Positions 47,516 to 56,436 of a stretch of DNA of 64,000 nucleotides are shown one piece after another; position 1 is the first letter of the stretch; each line of letters starts with the position of its first letter. The stretch comes from Leifsonia poae (GTDB lineage Bacteria; Actinomycetota; Actinomycetes; Actinomycetales; Microbacteriaceae): NCBI RefSeq assembly GCF_027921845.1, contig NZ_BSEN01000006.1:1-64000 (forward strand). The letters run 5' to 3'. A model generated the notes under the pieces. It did not search any database. It was not told the origin of the DNA and saw only the letters and a list, made by a program, of their open reading frames with translations. The translations under genes and the position numbers were made by a program.

Positions 47516-48079
47516 CTACCGTCGCAGCTCGAAGGTGGTCGTTCCGATCTTGATCGGGGTGTCGAGCGGGATCTGGGTCGGTACACTGACGCGCTTGCCG
47601 TCGAGGAAGGTGCCGTTGGTGGAGTCGAGGTCTTGGATCATCCACTCGTCGTTCCAGAGCAGGAGACGCGCGTGGTGGGTGGAGGTGTAGTCGTCGCGGA
47701 TCACGAGGCCGGACTCGCTCGAGCGCCCGATCGTGATCGGCTCACGGCCGAGTGCGAGCTCGGTTCCCTGACGGGGACCCGAGGTGATGACCAGCCGCGT
47801 CGCGGAGACGAGAGTCGCCTTCGGCCGGCCGCTCGCAGTGTTCGCGCCGGACGGCAGGGTGGACACGGGCGGCGGCTGCATCGTGGGGGCTGTCGCACCG
47901 GAGGTGGGGGCGGCGGGGAACGGCGACGGGGCCGCGGCGGCCTGGGGCTCGGGCAACTTGCGCACCCGCTGTCCGAACAGGTCGGTGCGCAGGGCGTAGA
48001 CGATGCCGAAGACGAACGCCCAGAGCAGGAGGAGGAACCCGAATCGCAGAACGAGCAGCGTGAGCTCGCTCGGGTTCAC
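47516..48079 (-). CDS. fhaB: FHA-domain membrane protein FhaB (FipA)
   Basis: A 187-residue protein with an N-terminal membrane helix (ELTLLVLRFGFLLLLWAFVFGIVYALR), a Pro/Ala-rich linker and a C-terminal FHA domain (about 108-187: GREPITIGRSSESGLVIRDDYTSTHHARLL, DLDSTNGTFLDGKRV) that binds phosphothreonine. It starts with GTG overlapping the fhaA stop (GTGA). Confidence 0.94.
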   Translation of the reverse strand: MNPSELTLLVLRFGFLLLLWAFVFGIVYALRTDLFGQRVRKLPEPQAAAAPSPFPAAPTSGATAPTMQPPPVSTLPSGANTASGRPKATLVSATRLVITSGPRQGTELALGREPITIGRSSESGLVIRDDYTSTHHARLLLWNDEWMIQDLDSTNGTFLDGKRVSVPTQIPLDTPIKIGTTTFELRR

Positions 48080-48819
48080 GACTCGCTCCAGAAGCCGCCG
48101 ACGTCGTGGCGACGCGTGGCGTCGTCGACGAAGTTGCGCGGCGGCGACGGCGGTGCGGCCTCGGGCAGCACGCGGAACACAATGCGCGTGCGGCCGATGC
48201 TGATCACCGACTCGGGCTCGAGGATGGCTTTGCGCACGGGCTGGCCGTTGAGCTGCGAGCCGTTCGTCGAGCCGAGGTCTTGCACCTGCGCCCGCTGGCC
48301 GTCCCAGATGATCTGCACGTGCTTGCGGCTGATGCCCGTGTCGTCGACGGTGATATCTGCGTCGCTGCCGCGGCCGATCACGGTGGTGGAACGGCTCAGC
48401 GGGTAGCGCTTGCCGTTGATCTCGAGCACCGGGGTCCAGGCGACGGCGCCCTTCACGTTCTCGGAATCGACCTGCAGCATCCCCTCGGACACGGAGGCGT
48501 CTTCGACGAGGTCGATGGAGATGCCACCCGCGAACTGGTAGTGCTGGCTGGTGGCGTGCTGCTGCACGAACGAGACGAGCTCATCGGTGAGCGCGGCGCC
48601 CATGCCGCGCATCCGCTTGTAGTCGCTCGGCGACATGGTCAGCACGAAACGATTGGGCGCCAGGATGCGGTCGCGCGTGACAACGGCGGCCTTCGTGTCG
48701 AGTTCGCGCCGGAGCGCACTCGTCAGCTCGACCGGTTGCAGCCCCGATCGAAAGGTCTTGGCGAACGCACCATTGACAGCACGTTCGAGACCTCTCTCGA
48801 AGTTGTCCAGAATGCCCAC
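48076..48819 (-). CDS. fhaA: FHA-domain protein FhaA with N-terminal DUF3662 domain
   Basis: A 247-residue cytoplasmic adaptor. The N-terminal DUF3662 domain (about 1-120) reads MGILDNFERGLERAVNGAFAKTFRSGLQPVELTSALRRELD; a C-terminal FHA domain (about 160-225) has LSRSTTVIGRGSDADITVDDTGISRKHVQI and DLGSTNGSQLNG. The interdomain region is shorter than in mycobacteria. It is first gene of the seven-gene operon; the promoter must lie in 48820-49025. Confidence 0.94.
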   Translation of the reverse strand: MGILDNFERGLERAVNGAFAKTFRSGLQPVELTSALRRELDTKAAVVTRDRILAPNRFVLTMSPSDYKRMRGMGAALTDELVSFVQQHATSQHYQFAGGISIDLVEDASVSEGMLQVDSENVKGAVAWTPVLEINGKRYPLSRSTTVIGRGSDADITVDDTGISRKHVQIIWDGQRAQVQDLGSTNGSQLNGQPVRKAILEPESVISIGRTRIVFRVLPEAAPPSPPRNFVDDATRRHDVGGFWSES

Positions 48820-49025
48820 AGGTCTCCCGCTCCGGCTCGTCGACTATGAGCATGTTAGTCGGCCCCGGTGAGAAGCCGCCCAAGCGCTCCCCTCTATTGT
48901 GCGAAGATCCATCCCGGGAATGACCTGTGCAGTACCCCGGTGCTGCGCGTGCCGGCATGCCCTGAGCGGGCGGCAGCGGCCCGAATTCAGAATGCGCGCG
49001 CTGTCGTGATAATCTCTCCTAGTTC

Positions 49026-49109
49026 GCGCGAGTGGCGGAATTGGCAGACGCGCTGGCTTCAGGTGCCAGTGCTCGAAAGGGCGTGGGGGTTCAAGTCCCC
49101 CCTCGCGCA
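49026..49109 (+). tRNA. tRNA-Leu (CAG anticodon)
   Basis: An 84-base class II tRNA with acceptor GCGCGAG/CTCGCGC, anticodon loop TTCAGGT (anticodon CAG), a long variable arm, and T arm GGGGG-TTCAAGT-CCCCC. A terminator follows within ten bases. Confidence 0.97.
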
Positions 49110-49117
49110 CGAACGTG

Positions 49118-49150
49118 AAAGGCCCCCGGTGATCCGGGGGCCTTTCCCTG
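49118..49150 (+). terminator. terminator after tRNA-Leu
   Basis: A perfect 12-bp stem AAAGGCCCCCGG / CCGGGGGCCTTT with a TGAT loop, ending in CCTTTCCCTG; works as a rho-independent terminator for the tRNA. Confidence 0.9.
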
Positions 49151-49204
49151 TTTCCGGCCGCGATTGCAGACCGGACGCAACCTCGCGACTGGGAGGATGG
49201 CCGC

Positions 49205-49507
49205 ATGGCATCGTTCATCTTCATCTACCGGGCCGGGCCCGACCCCGTGCCGGCCGATCGGGTCGCGGAGAACAGGGAAGCATGGCGCGCGTGGAACATC
49301 GCGCTGCAGGAGGACTACGGGATCCGCGTCGCGGGTGGAAAGCTCGTGACATCGAGCGGCGTCAGCGAGTACAGCGGTGACGTGCGGGGTGCGTCGATGG
49401 TGGAGTTCGAATCGATGGATGCCGCCGTCGAGGTCGCCACGAGGAGTCCGAACCTCGCGTTCGGCGGAAGCGTGGAAGTGCTGGAGGAGTTCGGGACCAG
49501 CCGCTGA
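49205..49507 (+). CDS. YciI-like small protein
   Basis: A 100-residue single-domain protein opening MASFIFIYRAGPD and containing VSEYSGDVRGASMVEFESMDAAVEVATRSPNLAFGGSVEVLEEF. This strand-helix pattern with a product-like hydrophobic start fits the YCII/dimeric alpha-beta barrel group often found near ECF sigma factors; none is seen here. Family assignment is tentative and function unknown. It is monocistronic. Confidence 0.7.
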   Translation: MASFIFIYRAGPDPVPADRVAENREAWRAWNIALQEDYGIRVAGGKLVTSSGVSEYSGDVRGASMVEFESMDAAVEVATRSPNLAFGGSVEVLEEFGTSR

Positions 49508-49558
49508 GCACTCTCCCGGGTCGACGACGCCGACCCGAAACTGTGTGAGGAATGCTCA

Positions 49559-49575
49559 GTTCACCTTTCCTGAAC
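49559..49575 (+). promoter_or_regulatory. possible phosphate-box-like operator upstream of the phosphatase gene
   Basis: GTTCACC at 49559-49565 matches the most conserved part of Streptomyces PHO boxes; the same bases form a 5-bp inverted repeat GTTCA-N7-TGAAC (49559-49575). It lies 115-131 bases before the secreted phosphatase start. A second direct GTTCACC unit is missing, so the match is partial. Confidence 0.35.
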
Positions 49576-49689
49576 GGTTTTCGAGGGCTAGCCTGAGGCC
49601 AGGGCCCGCACGCCGGGCTACTGCCTCTGACAGGACATCGAAGCCCTGTGACAGTAGAACGTGATCGCGAGCCGTGAAGGAGCGATCGG

Positions 49690-51612
49690 ATGCGCGCCCT
49701 CCGAATCCCCGTGGCACTCGCCGCCTCTGCCGCCCTCGTCGTGGCCGCCATGGCCGTACCGGGAGCAGCCGGGATAGCGCCCAATGCGTCGACCGTGCGC
49801 TTCATGGCGGCCGGCGACTTCGGCACGGCCGCCTCGGCGCAGGCCGTCTTCGCGGGCATCGGCTCCGCGCATCCCGACCTCGCCCTCGCACTCGGCGATC
49901 TGTCGTACACGCCGACCGGTCAGGAGCAGTCGTGGTGCGACCTGGTCACGCAGAACGTCGGGGCCGGCTTCCCCTTCGAGCTCGTCTCCGGCAACCATGA
50001 GAGCAACGGTCAGAACGGCAACATCAACGACTTCTCGGCCTGCCTTCCGAACCAGTTGCCCGGCGCGGTCGGGACCTACGGGAGGCAGTATTACGTCGAC
50101 GTGCCCCAGGGCGCTCCGCTCGTGCGGTTCGTGATGATCTCCCCGGCACTCCCATTCGCCGACGGCACCTGGAGTTACGCCGCGGGCACGCCCCGCTACA
50201 ACTGGACGGCGGCGGCGATCGACGGGGCACGCAGCGCGAGCATCCCGTGGGTCGTCGTCGGTATGCACAAGCCGTGCCTGTCGATGGGCCAATACACCTG
50301 CGACCCCGGCGCCGACCTGCTCAACCTCCTCGTCAGTAAGAAGGTCGACCTCGTTCTCAGCGGTCACGAGCACCTGTACCAGCGCACGAAGCAACTGGCG
50401 ACGGGTGCCGGATGCCCGGCGATCGTCCCCGGGACCTTCACCGCAGCCTGCGTGGCCGACTCCGACACCCTCATGACGAAGGGCGCCGGCACGGTCTTCG
50501 CAACGGTCGGAACGGGAGGCAACGGCAACTACGACATCAACCCGGCCGACTCCGAGGCGGGCTACTTCGGCGCAACGCGAGGCGTGAGCACCGCTCCGGT
50601 CTACGGCTCTCTCGACGTGACGGCGTCCGCGACGGAGCTCACCGCATCCTTCGCACGGGTCGCGGGCGCGGCCTTCACGGACTCCTTCACCCTCGGCGCA
50701 GGGGGTGGCAACGTGCCGCCGACCGCGAGCTTCACGTCGAACTGCACCGATCTGAGCTGCTCGTTCGACGGCATGGCGTCGGCCGACCCCGACGGCACCG
50801 TGGCCTCGTACGCCTGGGACTTCGGTGACGGCTCGACCGGCAGCGGCATCACCGCTTCACACGTATATTCCGCTGCGGGCACATACACGGCGCGGCTGAC
50901 CGTGACCGACAACGGGGGAGCATCCGGCACGACGACCAGGACGGTGACGGTCACTGCCCCGCAGCAACCCGGCGCACTCGCGAGCGACCCCTTCGAGCGC
51001 GTCGTGAGCAACGGCTGGGGTACGGCTCCGACGGGCGGCGCCTGGACCTTCACGGGGAGCGCGACCAGATACGCCGTCGCCGGCGGCGTCGGCACCATGC
51101 AGTTGCCGACGGCGTCGGGTGGAACGACCTATCTCGCCTCGGTCGCGTCTGCGGCGACGGATCTGCGGTTCACTGTCGCACTCGACAAGCTGCCGTCGTC
51201 CGGAAGCGTCTACCTGTCGATCTCGGGTCGGCGCATCGCCACGGCGGGCGCGTACCAGTCGAAGGTCGTCATCTCGTCGGCGGGCAAGCTCTCGATGTAC
51301 ATCGTGCGCGTGAACTCGACGGGAGGCGCAGAGGTGATCGTGCAGAACGGGGTCGCCATCCCGGGAACCTACGCGGCGGGCGCGAAGCTCTCCATCAGGC
51401 TGAAGATCACCGGCACGAACCCCACGCTGATCGAATCGCGCGCCTGGCTGACCGGCACAGCGGAGCCGACGACGTGGCAGCGTTCCATCTCGGATGCGAC
51501 ACCCGAATTGCAGGGGCCCGGGGGACTGGGGATCACGGGCTACCTGTCGGGCGGAGTCGCCAACGCGCCGCTCTCGCTGAGTGTCGACGACCTGACGGCC
51601 GTCACGCCGTAG
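49690..51612 (+). CDS. secreted calcineurin-like metallophosphatase with PKD domain
   Basis: A 640-residue exported protein. Signal peptide (residues 1-28, VALAASAALVVAAMAVPGAAG). Metallophosphatase domain (about 35-335) with the dinuclear-metal motifs GDFG, GDLSY, GNHES, GMHKP and GHEHLYQR in the right order, as in purple-acid-phosphatase-like enzymes. A PKD domain follows (about 340-425, YAWDFGDGST...AGTYTARLTV), then a C-terminal beta-rich domain of about 200 residues. No LPxTG-type anchor or C-terminal membrane helix is visible, so it is probably released. ATG 49690 has GAAGGAG upstream. Confidence 0.88.
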   Translation: MRALRIPVALAASAALVVAAMAVPGAAGIAPNASTVRFMAAGDFGTAASAQAVFAGIGSAHPDLALALGDLSYTPTGQEQSWCDLVTQNVGAGFPFELVSGNHESNGQNGNINDFSACLPNQLPGAVGTYGRQYYVDVPQGAPLVRFVMISPALPFADGTWSYAAGTPRYNWTAAAIDGARSASIPWVVVGMHKPCLSMGQYTCDPGADLLNLLVSKKVDLVLSGHEHLYQRTKQLATGAGCPAIVPGTFTAACVADSDTLMTKGAGTVFATVGTGGNGNYDINPADSEAGYFGATRGVSTAPVYGSLDVTASATELTASFARVAGAAFTDSFTLGAGGGNVPPTASFTSNCTDLSCSFDGMASADPDGTVASYAWDFGDGSTGSGITASHVYSAAGTYTARLTVTDNGGASGTTTRTVTVTAPQQPGALASDPFERVVSNGWGTAPTGGAWTFTGSATRYAVAGGVGTMQLPTASGGTTYLASVASAATDLRFTVALDKLPSSGSVYLSISGRRIATAGAYQSKVVISSAGKLSMYIVRVNSTGGAEVIVQNGVAIPGTYAAGAKLSIRLKITGTNPTLIESRAWLTGTAEPTTWQRSISDATPELQGPGGLGITGYLSGGVANAPLSLSVDDLTAVTP

Positions 51613-51665
51613 GAGCTGCCGGCGGCACGGCGGCACGGCGGCACCGCGGCACGGCATCTCTTTAA

Positions 51666-51681
51666 TACAGCGTCCGCTGTA
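51666..51681. promoter_or_regulatory. palindromic operator of the CmtR-like gene
   Basis: Perfect inverted repeat TACAGCG-TC-CGCTGTA. It overlaps a -10-like TACTAT at 51680-51685, which would place the transcript start at or next to the ATG at 51692. An ArsR/SmtB repressor binding here would block its own promoter. Confidence 0.75.
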
Positions 51682-51691
51682 CTATCGCGGA

Positions 51692-52036
51692 ATGGAGACC
51701 GCCTCACCCACGGCCACCGTGACGCACACGGCGGCCCTCGCCCGGCTCGGGCACGCGCTGTCCGACCCGACGAGGGCGGGCATCCTGCTCGTCCTGCGGG
51801 AGGCGCCGGCCTACCCCTCCGACCTTGCCGACGCTCTGGGGGTGTCGCGTCAGGTGATGAGCAACCAGCTCGCCTGCCTCCGCGGGTGCGGGCTCGTCGA
51901 CGCGATTCCGGATGGGCGGCGCACGTGGTACCGCCTCGCCGACGGCCACCTCGCTCCCGCGCTCGACGAGCTGTTGCGCCTCGTGCTCTACGTCGAGCCC
52001 GGCTGCTGCGCGGGCGACGAGTGCGGCTGCGCATGA
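51692..52036 (+). CDS. cmtR: CmtR-type ArsR/SmtB metal-sensing repressor
   Basis: A 114-residue winged-helix repressor. The ArsR fold shows LGHALSDPTRAGILLVL and the recognition helix VSRQVMSNQLACLRGCGLVD, with Cys62 and Cys66 at the positions of the Cys57/Cys61 metal ligands of M. tuberculosis CmtR, and a Cys-rich tail (GCCAGDECGCA; Cys105, 106, 111, 113) replacing its Cys102. Cd(II)/Pb(II) sensing is therefore likely. A perfect palindrome overlaps the promoter. No metal transporter gene follows in the window. Confidence 0.85.
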   Translation: METASPTATVTHTAALARLGHALSDPTRAGILLVLREAPAYPSDLADALGVSRQVMSNQLACLRGCGLVDAIPDGRRTWYRLADGHLAPALDELLRLVLYVEPGCCAGDECGCA

Positions 52037-52140
52037 CGGCGCGCACGAGCGTCCCCGCGGCCTGGCGGGGCGACGCGTGCGCGACGTCGGTCGGAATGCT
52101 GCTCGACGACGACGACATCGAGGTCGAATCGCGCAGCTGA
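52033..52140 (+). CDS. small open frame coupled to cmtR (hypothetical or gene remnant)
   Basis: A 35-codon frame whose ATG overlaps the cmtR stop (ATGA). It reads MTARTSVPAAWRGDA and ends DDDDIEVESRS. CmtR-like genes are often followed by a cation transporter coupled this way; this frame may be its truncated start or just chance. No Shine-Dalgarno stronger than GAGTG is seen. Confidence 0.3.
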   Translation: MTARTSVPAAWRGDACATSVGMLLDDDDIEVESRS

Positions 52141-52161
52141 CGTCGAACGGGTGCGTCCCGG

Positions 52162-52866
52162 TCAGCCCGCCGCTGCCGCCCGCTCCGCCGAGGCGATGAT
52201 CGCGTCGACGCCGAAGCGGAAGATGTCGTGATCCTGCAGCGCACCCAGTTCGCCGGCCACCGAGGCGAGGTGCGGCTGCTTCGTCGGGTCGACCAGCAGC
52301 GGGCCCTCGAACCACGGGCTCGAATTGCTCGACGATGAGGCACCGGCTGAGGTTTCCGCGTCCGGATCGGCGTGATCGCCCCGGCCTCGCGCGATGCCTG
52401 CCGCTTCGGACAACACGTACGAGGCGTAGAACGCGTAGTGCTGCACGAGTGACTCGCCCGCGAGTCCGGCCTCGGCGAACGCGCCGAGAATGCATTCGAT
52501 CGTGTCGGTCTCACCCGGACCGTTGGTCGTGAGCACCGTCGCCTCGAGGGCGATCGATGGCACGGCGACGAACGCCTCGAGGGTGCCGACCGCGAGGGAG
52601 GTGAGGCGCTGTCGCCAGTCCGCGCTCAGATCGATGCGCTCGATGACCCGCACCAGCACGTCGTCGAGCAGCGCCTCCATGAGTGCCTGCTTGCTCGGGA
52701 AGTACCGGTAGATCGCAGTCGGGTCGACGCCGAGCGCTGCGCCGATGTTGCGCACCGAGACGGCAGCCGTGTCGTGCCGGGAGCCGAGCTCCAGCCCAGC
52801 ACGGATGATGACCTCCCGGCTCAGCCGGGGCCGCTCCGCTCCATCGAGGCCTCGTGCTTCGGCCAT
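52162..52866 (-). CDS. TetR/AcrR family transcriptional regulator
   Basis: A 234-residue regulator. The N-terminal helix-turn-helix is SVRNIGAALGVDPTAIYRYFPSKQALMEALLDDVL (about 40-75); the C-terminal ligand domain is variable, with a Ser/Ala-rich insert near 175. It is divergent from the amidohydrolase-ABC importer operon, with a palindrome overlapping that operon's promoter, so it probably represses it in the absence of a ligand. Confidence 0.9.
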   Translation of the reverse strand: MAEARGLDGAERPRLSREVIIRAGLELGSRHDTAAVSVRNIGAALGVDPTAIYRYFPSKQALMEALLDDVLVRVIERIDLSADWRQRLTSLAVGTLEAFVAVPSIALEATVLTTNGPGETDTIECILGAFAEAGLAGESLVQHYAFYASYVLSEAAGIARGRGDHADPDAETSAGASSSSNSSPWFEGPLLVDPTKQPHLASVAGELGALQDHDIFRFGVDAIIASAERAAAAG

Positions 52867-52947
52867 GTTCCCCTCGCGTCCCTGCTCGGGCGTCGCCGTC
52901 GGTCGGCCCGCTCGATCTGCGACAACTCTAGGCGATGGACGGATGCA

Positions 52948-52962
52948 GTCAACGGTGTTGAC
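52948..52962. promoter_or_regulatory. operator palindrome between tetR and the amidohydrolase gene
   Basis: Perfect inverted repeat GTCAAC-GGT-GTTGAC. Its right arm overlaps the -35 hexamer of the rightward promoter. Likely binding site of the adjacent TetR protein. Confidence 0.7.
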
Positions 52963-52987
52963 AACAGGTATGACAGGCGATTAGCAT
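52958..52987 (+). promoter_or_regulatory. promoter of the amidohydrolase-ABC operon
   Basis: Consensus -35 TTGACA at 52958-52963, 18 bases spacing, then -10-like TAGCAT at 52982-52987. It would give a leader of about 50 bases before the GTG start at 53047. Confidence 0.6.
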
Positions 52988-53046
52988 CCCATCAATCCGC
53001 CTCGACGACGAGCGGTGGCGCAGCTTCGACGAACCGAGGTCTCCAC

Positions 53047-54699
53047 GTGACAACAGCCGATACGGTCTTCACCGGCGGTGCGATCTTCACCGGCTCCGGC
53101 CATCCGCTCGACGGGTTCGCCGTCGTCGTGCGTGCGGGCAGGATCGACTCCATCGTGCCGAGCGACGAGGCCGCCGCCGTGATCGGGGACGACACGACCG
53201 TCGTCGACCTCGCGGGCGCGCTTGTCGCCCCGGGATTCCAAGACGCGCATATCCATCCGGTGGGCGGCGGCATCGAGCTGCTCCAGTGCAATCTCACCGA
53301 CGCGACGGATGCCGCGGACGCGCTGCGCCGGATCGCGGAGTACGCGGTCGAGCATCCGGATGGCTGGATCCTCGGCGGGGGCTGGTCGATGGATCACTTC
53401 GCGGGCGGGGCGCCGACACGGCAGGCCCTCGACGAGTCCGTTGGCGACCGCGCCGTTCTGCTGAGCAGCCGGGACCACCACAGCGTGTGGGCGAGCTCGG
53501 CCGCCATCCGGATGGCCGGCATCGACGCCTCGACGCCCGACCCGGCAGACGGCCGCATCGAGCGCGAGCCCGACGGCTCACCCGCGGGAACGTTCCACGA
53601 GGGCGCGGCCGACCTGTTCGCGTCCGTGCGCCCCGAGAACGACGACGAGCTGAGCTATGCGGGCCTGCTCCGCGCGCAGAGCGAGCTCCTCCGGCTCGGG
53701 ATCACCGGATGGCAGGACGCCCTCATCGGCACGGCCGCCGGGCTCAGCGAGAATCTGGGCGCGTACCGCAGGGCTGTCGAGGAGCGGACCCTCATCGCGC
53801 ACGTGGTCGGGGCGCAGTGGTGGTCGCGCTCCGAGGGTGATGAGCAGGTGGCCTCGATGATCGAGCGGCGCGATCAGGTCGCCGCCCTCGGATCCGACCG
53901 CTTCCACGTGGGAACCGTGAAGATCATGGTCGACGGCGTGGCCGAGAACGCCACCGCGGCCATGAAGGCCCCGTATCGGGATGCCCACGGGCACGACACC
54001 GCCAACCGGGGCCTCTCGTTCATCGACCCGGTGCTGCTGCGCGACTACGTCACGACGCTCGACCGCGAGGGCTTCCAGGTGCACTTCCATGCGCTCGGCG
54101 ACCGGGCCGTGCAGGAGGCGCTCGACGCGGTCGCGGCGGCCAGGGCGGCGAACGGGGCGACGGACGGGCGCCACCATCTCGCCCATCTGCAGGTCGTGGC
54201 CGAGGAGGACGTGCCGCGCTTCGCGGAGCTGGGGGCGATCGCCAACCTGCAGGCGCTCTGGGCCTGTCACGAGCCGCAGCTCGATCAGCTGACCCTGCCG
54301 TTCCTGCAGGAGAGCGCTGCGAGCCGCCAGTACCCGTTCGGCGATCTCGAGCGTCACGGCACACGACTGGCGGCCGGCAGCGACTGGCCCGTCTCCAGCG
54401 CCGACCCGGTCGAGGCGATCCACATCGCCGTCAACCGTGTCTCTCCCGGCAGCGACGACGAGCCGCTGGGAGGTGCGCACCAGCGCATCCCCCTCGCCAC
54501 GGCGCTCGCCGCCTACACCTCGGGCTCCGCCTATGTGAACCACCGGGATCACGACACCGGCTCGATCGCACCCGGCTACCTGGCCAACCTCGTCGTGCTC
54601 GATCCCGACCCCTTCGCCGGGCCGGTCGAAGACATCCACCTGTCCGAAGTGGTCTCGACGTGGGTGGAGGGCGAGCCCGTCTACACGCGTGAGGGCTGA
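53047..54699 (+). CDS. YtcJ-type amidohydrolase
   Basis: A 550-residue metal-dependent hydrolase of the amidohydrolase superfamily (family 3, YtcJ/AepA-like). The composite beta-sandwich starts ADTVFTGGAIFTGSG, the first metal motif is APGFQDAHIHPVGGG, later His/Asp ligands are in FHALGDRAVQEAL and LAAGSDWPVSSADPVEAIH. No signal peptide, so cytoplasmic. It heads an operon with a peptide-type ABC importer (54 bases to the next gene), suggesting that the imported compound carries an amide bond cleaved by this enzyme. GTG 53047 has GAGGT upstream. Confidence 0.9.
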   Translation: MTTADTVFTGGAIFTGSGHPLDGFAVVVRAGRIDSIVPSDEAAAVIGDDTTVVDLAGALVAPGFQDAHIHPVGGGIELLQCNLTDATDAADALRRIAEYAVEHPDGWILGGGWSMDHFAGGAPTRQALDESVGDRAVLLSSRDHHSVWASSAAIRMAGIDASTPDPADGRIEREPDGSPAGTFHEGAADLFASVRPENDDELSYAGLLRAQSELLRLGITGWQDALIGTAAGLSENLGAYRRAVEERTLIAHVVGAQWWSRSEGDEQVASMIERRDQVAALGSDRFHVGTVKIMVDGVAENATAAMKAPYRDAHGHDTANRGLSFIDPVLLRDYVTTLDREGFQVHFHALGDRAVQEALDAVAAARAANGATDGRHHLAHLQVVAEEDVPRFAELGAIANLQALWACHEPQLDQLTLPFLQESAASRQYPFGDLERHGTRLAAGSDWPVSSADPVEAIHIAVNRVSPGSDDEPLGGAHQRIPLATALAAYTSGSAYVNHRDHDTGSIAPGYLANLVVLDPDPFAGPVEDIHLSEVVSTWVEGEPVYTREG

Positions 54700-54753
54700 C
54701 CAGCCCCGACCATCCGACAGACCCCAGCCCACCCGAACCCCAAGGAGCGCGCC

Positions 54754-56406
54754 ATGACGACATCCCCCTCGAACCGGCGCAGAGCGGCAGTCGTCGCCGG
54801 TGCGCTGACCGCCGCACTGCTGCTCGCCGCCTGCTCGCCCCAGGGGTCCTCGGGCGGCAGCAGCGGCGACCACCCGAGCTTCACGCTCACCTCGAAGACC
54901 GCGGCGCCGTCGGGCGACATCCCGTCGTTCACCTGGGCGATCTACGCGGAGCCGTTCACCCTGGACTACGCGCACGCCTTCGACTACCCGGACAACCAGG
55001 TGCTCGCCAACGTGTGCGAGTCGCTGCTGCGGCTCAATCCGGACTGGACGCTCTCGCCGAGTCTCGCCACGTCGTTCAGCCATCCGACGCCGCTGAAATG
55101 GGTCTACGAGATCCGTGACGGGGTGACGTTCCACGACGGAAGCCCGCTCACGGCGGCCGACGCCGTGGCTTCGATGCGCCGCCACCTCGACCCGGAGGTT
55201 GGCTCCGCGTGGTTCTCGGTGTACCAGAACGTCTCGTCGATCACCCAGACGGGTGCGCGCGAGGTCACCGTCACGACGACGAGGCCGGACTCGCAGTTCA
55301 ACCTGGCGATGGGCGGTTCGGCCGGCGTGGTGGAGTCGGCGGCGACCCTCGCGAAGGCGGGGGCCGACTACGGCAACTCGACCGGCGGGGTCAATTGCAC
55401 CGGTCCCTTCGAGTTCACCTCGTGGAAGTCGGGGGAGAGCATCACCCTCACGCGCTACCCGGGCTACTGGGACTCGACGTTGAAGGCGAAGGCGGGCAAG
55501 GTCACCTTCCTCTTCATGAACGACTCCACATCGCGCACGAACGCGCTCACCTCCGGCGAGGTCGACGGCAGCTGGATGATCCCGATGGACGCCGTGGACA
55601 CGCTCTCCGGCTCCTCGTCGGGCGGCAAGCTGTACTTCGGGCTCAACACCGCGGTGAACAGCCTCGTCGTCAGCAATCTCAAGGGACCGCTCGGTGACGT
55701 CAACGTGCGCAAGGCGCTGATGATGGCGCTCGACCGTCAGGGGATCGTCGACGCCGCCGTCAAGGGTTACGGGACGGTGACCGACGCCCTCACGACGAAG
55801 TCGGTGTGGGAGGGCGCGAGCAAGGATGCCCTCGCCACGGCGTTCACCGGGCTGCACGCCTACCCGTACGACGTGAAGGCGGCCAAAGCCCTCGTCGAGA
55901 AGGCCGGGGCGACCGGCAAGCAGATCGTCATCAGGACGGCGCCGATCGGCACCGACTTCAGTGTCGTGGCACAGGCGACGGCAGCGGCGGCGCAGTCGAT
56001 CGGCCTGAAGGCGAAGATCGAGACCGTCACACCGAACGCGTACACGACCCTCTTCAGCGACCCGGCCGCGCGGGCGGGCGCCGATCTCTTCTACACCTCC
56101 TGGTATCTGTCATCGCCGGATCCGCTGGAGATGTACTCCGTGCTCCGCACCGGGGACTTCAGCAACTACGGCGATTGGTCCGATCCCTCGTTCGACGCCG
56201 TCGTGTCCGATGCTCTGGGAATCGACGACCCCGCTGCGCGCTCGGAGAAGTCGGCCGAGGCCCAGCGCATCGCCAACGATCAGCTCCCGTGGCTGCCGCT
56301 GTTCGAGTCGCCGACCTCCGTCTACCTCGGAAAGCGCATCACGGGCGTGCAGCCGTCGGTCGCGTTCCTCTACTACCCGTGGGCGGCCACCATTGGCGCC
56401 CGTTAG
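54754..56406 (+). CDS. ABC transporter substrate-binding lipoprotein (peptide/nickel family)
   Basis: A 550-residue solute-binding lipoprotein. Lipobox LLLAACS with Cys27 follows a basic N terminus. Family 5 (SBP_bac_5/OppA-like) motifs include ANVCESLLRLNPDWTLSPSLATSF and YEIRDGVTFHDGSPLTAADAVASMRRHLD, and DVNVRKALMMALDRQGIVD. It would deliver peptides or similar compounds to the permeases encoded next. AAGGAG lies 8 bases before ATG 54754. Confidence 0.94.
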   Translation: MTTSPSNRRRAAVVAGALTAALLLAACSPQGSSGGSSGDHPSFTLTSKTAAPSGDIPSFTWAIYAEPFTLDYAHAFDYPDNQVLANVCESLLRLNPDWTLSPSLATSFSHPTPLKWVYEIRDGVTFHDGSPLTAADAVASMRRHLDPEVGSAWFSVYQNVSSITQTGAREVTVTTTRPDSQFNLAMGGSAGVVESAATLAKAGADYGNSTGGVNCTGPFEFTSWKSGESITLTRYPGYWDSTLKAKAGKVTFLFMNDSTSRTNALTSGEVDGSWMIPMDAVDTLSGSSSGGKLYFGLNTAVNSLVVSNLKGPLGDVNVRKALMMALDRQGIVDAAVKGYGTVTDALTTKSVWEGASKDALATAFTGLHAYPYDVKAAKALVEKAGATGKQIVIRTAPIGTDFSVVAQATAAAAQSIGLKAKIETVTPNAYTTLFSDPAARAGADLFYTSWYLSSPDPLEMYSVLRTGDFSNYGDWSDPSFDAVVSDALGIDDPAARSEKSAEAQRIANDQLPWLPLFESPTSVYLGKRITGVQPSVAFLYYPWAATIGAR

Positions 56407-56436
56407 GCCGGCGGGCCGCGACGGCGCGGCGGCGCG

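Noticed and set aside
51621-51652. GGCGGCAC 8-bp near-tandem repeat after the phosphatase gene
   Set aside because: Short, GC-only and degenerate; easily produced by slippage in high-GC intergenic DNA.
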